From the NCBI GenBank assembly GCA_012845835.1, contig JABAKD010000014.1, positions 3,273,710 through 3,337,709 on the forward strand: 64,000 nt of DNA. The letters run 5' to 3'. Position 1 is the first letter of the stretch; the number at the start of each line of letters is the position of its first letter. Made by a program: the position numbers and the translations under genes. The DNA comes from Undaria pinnatifida (lineage: Eukaryota > Sar > Phaeophyceae > Laminariales > Alariaceae). Positions 62,357-64,000 of this stretch are shown here, in pieces. Under the pieces are notes generated by a model, which had not been told where the DNA came from, ran no database searches, and was given only the letters and a program-made list of their open reading frames with translations.

Positions 62357-62580
62357 TTCCAATGTATTTCTGTTGCTGACGTATGTATGTTGTGCCTGTC
62401 GTACCCAGTACTAGGGCATGACATTGCGTTGTCGAATGCATTACGATGCATTATCTCTGTGTCGTGGCTTGTGACCACAGAGCTGATCTTTCTAGGGTGA
62501 AGAATCAGTACGGACACTGGGTGTGCTGGATGTCGACGAGTAGAAGAACGGTTTAATGTGAAGAACACACACACACATAC
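62357..62580 (+). repeat. Family H, AC-ended copy, twin of 59130-59370
   Basis: See 59130. Both have T-rich runs of TTTTGTTTTTG in front and AC runs behind. Confidence 0.8.
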
Positions 62581-62836
62581 CTGTACGAGTATAAACTATT
62601 GTATAGAACATAGAACCTAGATGGAGAGTAGAACCTACCTACCGCTTCAGCTTCACTTGCGCACGACCTTCTTTTTTTTTCTGATACATCACCCATCGGG
62701 ATGCATGGGCGTTGGCTTCATCACGATCCATGCCCTATACTAAACGAATCGTAGAATCTAGTACACTGCTGTAGCCTATTAGTACAAGCACTACCTGAAC
62801 AATCACGAATGAATTACGAACTATTACGCACGACTT

Positions 62837-63202
62837 TTGACTTATCTTGAGTTCGCATTTATTTTGCGTTTTTATTTACGCCGTTGTTTTCAATTTGTTT
62901 TTCTTCCGCGTGAGTGTCGACTGTCGGAGCGCCGCTGGCCATTAAACGTTCGCGTTTCTATCATTTATTTCCAATATTATATATATGATGGTTTTTATTG
63001 CTTCATCCTTCATCCCCAGGCTGAATCTTACACGCTACACGTAATAAGCTCGCTGTTCGCAAATCCACGCGCAATTCGCAAAACTTTCAACTTTCGCGGA
63101 ACGCCAATAATAGCCCCTGGTGGAAAGTTGCCTCCATACACTTTGGAAACGTCTATTTTCAACGTTTTCGCTCTGGACAGGATGGCGGGGATTATATTCT
63201 AG
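62837..63202 (+). CDS. Unidentified open frame, last part exon-like
   Basis: 121 codons. The second half follows a possible acceptor TCATCCTTCATCCCCAG (ending 63019) and has regular composition (SYTLHVISSLFANPRAIRKT, NFRGTPIIAPGGKLPPYTLE) to a stop. It does not resemble the next part of a 4-epimerase. It could be an exon of another gene or a relic. Confidence 0.25.
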   Translation: MTYLEFAFILRFYLRRCFQFVFLPRECRLSERRWPLNVRVSIIYFQYYIYDGFYCFILHPQAESYTLHVISSLFANPRAIRKTFNFRGTPIIAPGGKLPPYTLETSIFNVFALDRMAGIIF

Positions 63203-63380
63203 TGCTCCATTCCTGTATTAACAACCGTTCAAGATGTATGTGCAGTTGTCGTTCGCCGGCACCTCTCGTATATTTTGGCCTTAAGTTGCATCCCTAGATG
63301 TCGTTCCCGGTGTTTATCATTTCTGCTTGTACCTTGTACGAGTACCCGATTCTGGTATTGAATAGAGTGGATACCCCGAT

Positions 63381-63420
63381 TTAAGAGCGCTCTGTGACAA
63401 GTACAAACAAGCGCTCTTAA
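63381..63420. repeat. Perfect 11 bp inverted repeat with TTAA ends
   Basis: TTAAGAGCGCT, an 18-base loop, AGCGCTCTTAA. The outermost bases are TTAA as in the 90 bp elements, but the rest is unrelated. The remaining 63421-64000 has no recognised feature. Confidence 0.7.
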
Positions 63421-64000
63421 CTACACGCATTACTCTTATCTGTAGTGGGAACTTATAGCTTTTAGTATACGTAGGCGTGACATGCGTATTTTGACCGCTC
63501 TCAAGTCCTAAATTTAAATGCTCTTATCCTGGGCGTTCTTAAAGCGGGGTACCCACTGCTGTGCCTGGTAACGATTTTGACGGCGGCCAATGGCCAATGT
63601 AACGTCAAATTCACTGATTTTTTTCTGTTAATTCACAGCGGATCGTCTGCAGCCTTTTGCGTGATACCCCGGTAGCATGTATCATATCTGCATCCAGCCT
63701 ACCAGCGGAGAACACGAAAAGAGAAAAAGGAGCGAGACTCCTAGAAAGGTCAATTCGAAACAAAGAAAAAGCGATTGAGGCGTTGTGATTTCTGTGCGAA
63801 TCGGGAAAATGATTTTTTTTTCACAACTTCAACTTTGAAATACACTTGGTTTTAGTAACCCCTCCGTCTGGCCCCTTTAAAAAAAAAATGCCAAAAACAG
63901 CATGGGTATTTCTATTTTTTTTTTGTGCTTCCCTGAGCCCGCATCGCTTTCTTATTGTTCACTTTCTTATTGGCGGACCTAAACTGGATTCGGCCCCCAG

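Larger units (their letters stand above)
57126..64000 (+). other. GALE intron 2, 5' part, runs off the window
   Basis: Begins GTATGAACC. It holds family H (57410, 59130, 60370, 62357), the GGGTC foldback, M copies, SINEs S6 and S4, a TTAA element, and unidentified frames. I searched by eye for an exon continuing GALE (expected to read on from the NS residues after ADNLV) and found none. Confidence 0.6.

Noticed and set aside
62837-63202. Third exon of GALE
   Set aside because: The encoded sequence does not resemble the part of the epimerase that follows the NAD-binding strand 2.

Overview
Nature of the window. This looks like nuclear DNA of a repeat-rich eukaryote. The best guess is a photosynthetic stramenopile close to brown algae, but that is inference. 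Grounds: two genes of eukaryotic type with GC-rich exons; GT-AG introns thousands of bases long; CAG/CAACAG-rich leaders just before both start codons; and dense layers of small non-autonomous transposable elements. There is no bacterial-style gene packing, no CRISPR array and no rRNA gene. All calls come from reading the sequence; no database search was run.

Layout. 1-44 kb holds almost only repeats and decayed gene fragments. I named the families so copies can be compared. A: terminal inverted repeats (TIRs) GACGCGTGCTACGATAGAGG, about 260-310 bp. B: TIR GAGTCATCCC, about 280 bp. C: dispersed repeat with the palindrome CTCGTGCGAGTG. D: TIR ATTCTACGATAGCCCCCC, about 250 bp. TTAA: about 90 bp elements with TTAA at both ends. 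E: dispersed repeat with CAGCTGTGAG...TTTGCAAGCTG. F: GATCTATAT-rich repeat. G: about 400 bp dispersed repeat. H: dispersed repeat ending in (AC)n. I: short repeat with a conserved translated motif. L and GGGTC: foldback elements. T: 372-373 bp elements with 84 bp LTR-like direct repeats. M: about 90-145 nt poly(A)-ended micro-retroposon with conserved hairpins. S: tRNA-headed SINEs. Very large tandem arrays occur at 14.6-15.4 kb (98 bp unit), 15.66-16.49 kb (GGTGTT), 29.5-29.9 kb and 32.1-32.4 kb. Coding relics include an LRR fragment (7.5-7.8 kb) and Gag/Pol-like retrotransposon fragments (8.2-10.7 kb).

44.3-64 kb is the gene-bearing part. A UDP-N-acetylglucosamine pyrophosphorylase gene (minus strand, start about 45835) lies head-to-head with a UDP-glucose 4-epimerase gene (plus strand, start 47083), 1.25 kb apart. 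One makes UDP-GlcNAc. The other interconverts UDP-Glc/UDP-Gal and, in some family members, UDP-GlcNAc/UDP-GalNAc. They may therefore share a promoter and feed the same cell-wall and glycan precursor pool. Only the first two epimerase exons (55 and 79 coding bases) are in the window. They are separated by a 9.9 kb intron full of SINEs and other repeats. The 3' end of that intron has been tandemly duplicated together with the splice acceptor and first codons of exon 2, leaving one dead and one apparently usable decoy acceptor.

Main points of interest: the decoy acceptors, the M micro-retroposon (empty site, 9 bp target duplication, compensatory stem changes), the T miniature LTR family with a tRNA-like box, the 90 bp TTAA elements, and SINEs that share a body but carry different tRNA heads.
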